Below, in pieces: positions 62,865 through 64,000 of a stretch of DNA of 64,000 bases. The stretch is from positions 2,108,001 to 2,172,000 of the forward strand of contig JAEVLN010000004.1 of assembly GCA_018350325.1 (NCBI GenBank), in the 5' to 3' direction. Numbering within the stretch: the first letter of the stretch is position 1; each line of letters begins with the position of its first letter. The notes under the pieces were generated by a model. The model did not search any database. It had not been told where the DNA came from and worked only from the letters and a program-made list of their open reading frames with translations. This stretch comes from Globodera rostochiensis. Taxonomy: Eukaryota > Nematoda > Chromadorea > Rhabditida > Heteroderidae. The position numbers and the translations under genes were made by a program.

Positions 62865-64000
62865 TTTTGAATTTGACGATTCGATTTTTTTATTTGAATT
62901 CAAATTGTGCACAAAACTCTGATGCCAACAAATGCATTAATATAAACGGGGAGAGCAAGTCACGGCGAGGGGGCGGACAGACTCAGCACATAGAATGGCA
63001 GAAGCAAAATTGAATTTTTACTTACAGGCCACGCAAATTCAGAAAAAAAAAGTTTTTGGTTTTTCGAAATTTCAACAACATAAAGCATGCACAACTCTCT
63101 CTAACTCCAATTACACACTCACAACAAAAGTGTGCAGACAGACACAGCCAATCGATTTGGCGAAATTATTCTGGCGATGTGTTCTCAACTGTCCATTATG
63201 TCCCAATGATTGTTAAACGGCATTTTCCTGGATTTGGACGTTCTGGATTCGGTCCGTACGCCATTATAAGCATGTAATTTGCTAATGCTCTGAATGCTAA
63301 CCATTCCATTCGCACGGGTAACGAATGCTTATTTGTTAAAGCCATTTAACAATAAAGTTAAAATGTTTTAAACTTGTGGGGACCGTTTTTTTGTTGTTAA
63401 TGAAATCACTTTTAACTTTTAGAGTCGAATAACTATTAATTTTCTGGCGGCGCAAATGCCCGAGCATTGTTTTGAACGCTGACCGAATCAATTTTATATA
63501 TTTTGTCTACTCAAATTGGGAAAGTCCGACAGATTCGCATGTCGATTCTTAAAATGACAGGTTTTCTAAGCAAAGTTGCATCTTCTAGTAGTGCATTGTT
63601 CTGATTTTTCATTTAAAAATTTGTGTTTTCAATTTTAAATAGGGACGGATCGGATTATTCACGGTTGTGGATTTATTAAATAAATGTTGAGAAATTTTAT
63701 CTAAAAAATTTGTAATGTGTAAAATGGCTTGCATTTCATAGAATAGAACAGTTGTAATCGACCGACTTAGGATCAATTCTCGGTTTGAAACCGCGGGAAT
63801 TTCGGTGTTTCCATACAATTTGCAAAACCGTTCTAAATGTTGTTATAATAAATGTATTTTAAAGTGGCATTGATTTTTGTGTGGCGAATGAAAATTAAGT
63901 GAAAAACAAATGCGAGAATTGATGGCTAAAAAGGAGATGATTTGCCTCTGAGTTCGGATTGTCTCGGACTGTCGGCGCTTTGTTGTTGTTAGCTCATTTG
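62865..64000. other. Right-edge intergenic region
   Basis: AT-rich sequence upstream of LIN-9 up to the window edge. No coding region, RNA gene or clear repeat was recognised. The LIN-9 promoter should lie in its left part. Confidence 0.45.

Overview
This is a nematode nuclear genome window. Genes are dense on both strands, most introns are 40 to 150 bases with GT..AG ends and T-rich acceptors, and most proteins match widely conserved animal families. Several start codons sit a few bases after an acceptor-like TTTCAG with no upstream exon, which fits spliced-leader trans-splicing. Exons are much more GC-rich than the AT-rich introns and spacers. The composition resembles tylenchid (cyst-type) plant-parasitic nematodes, but that placement is inference. 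No CRISPR array, rRNA or convincing tRNA gene was seen. All exon models were read by eye from frames, splice sites and family motifs.

Layout, left to right. A SMIM14-like gene (minus) is cut by the left edge. DNAJC17-like (plus) faces SARNP (minus), which lies downstream of an INPP5K-type inositol 5-phosphatase (minus). Aurora kinase and a small unidentified mitochondrial-looking protein follow (plus). A long minus-strand series holds QARS, MRPL15, SFSWAP and SNX13, spaced 170 to 530 bases apart, and may be an operon. Next come ABHD11 (plus), FAIM (minus), a DCLK/CaMK-like kinase without doublecortin domains (plus), uridine phosphorylase (minus), and a bacterial-type alpha/beta hydrolase with nematode-style introns (plus). 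A Lys/His-repeat protein (minus) and a REEP/YOP1 protein (plus) share a 288-base spacer with two TATA boxes. VPS16 and SERCA (plus) follow, separated by a 2.9 kb spacer full of G/C homopolymers. A TA-bounded element of about 1.43 kb with long iterated inverted repeats lies just past SERCA. The right end holds vigilin (minus) with a fourfold KH-exon duplication, and LIN-9 (minus).

Most genes are housekeeping: splicing and mRNA export (SARNP, SFSWAP, DNAJC17), translation (QARS, MRPL15), membrane traffic and ER (VPS16, SNX13, REEP, SERCA, SMIM14), phosphoinositide and nucleoside metabolism (5-phosphatase, uridine phosphorylase), cell division and transcription (Aurora, LIN-9). The unusual content is the inverted-repeat element, the likely transferred hydrolase, the amplified KH exons in vigilin, the repeat protein at the bidirectional promoter, and two places (MRPL15, SERCA) where the genomic frame conflicts with the conserved protein.
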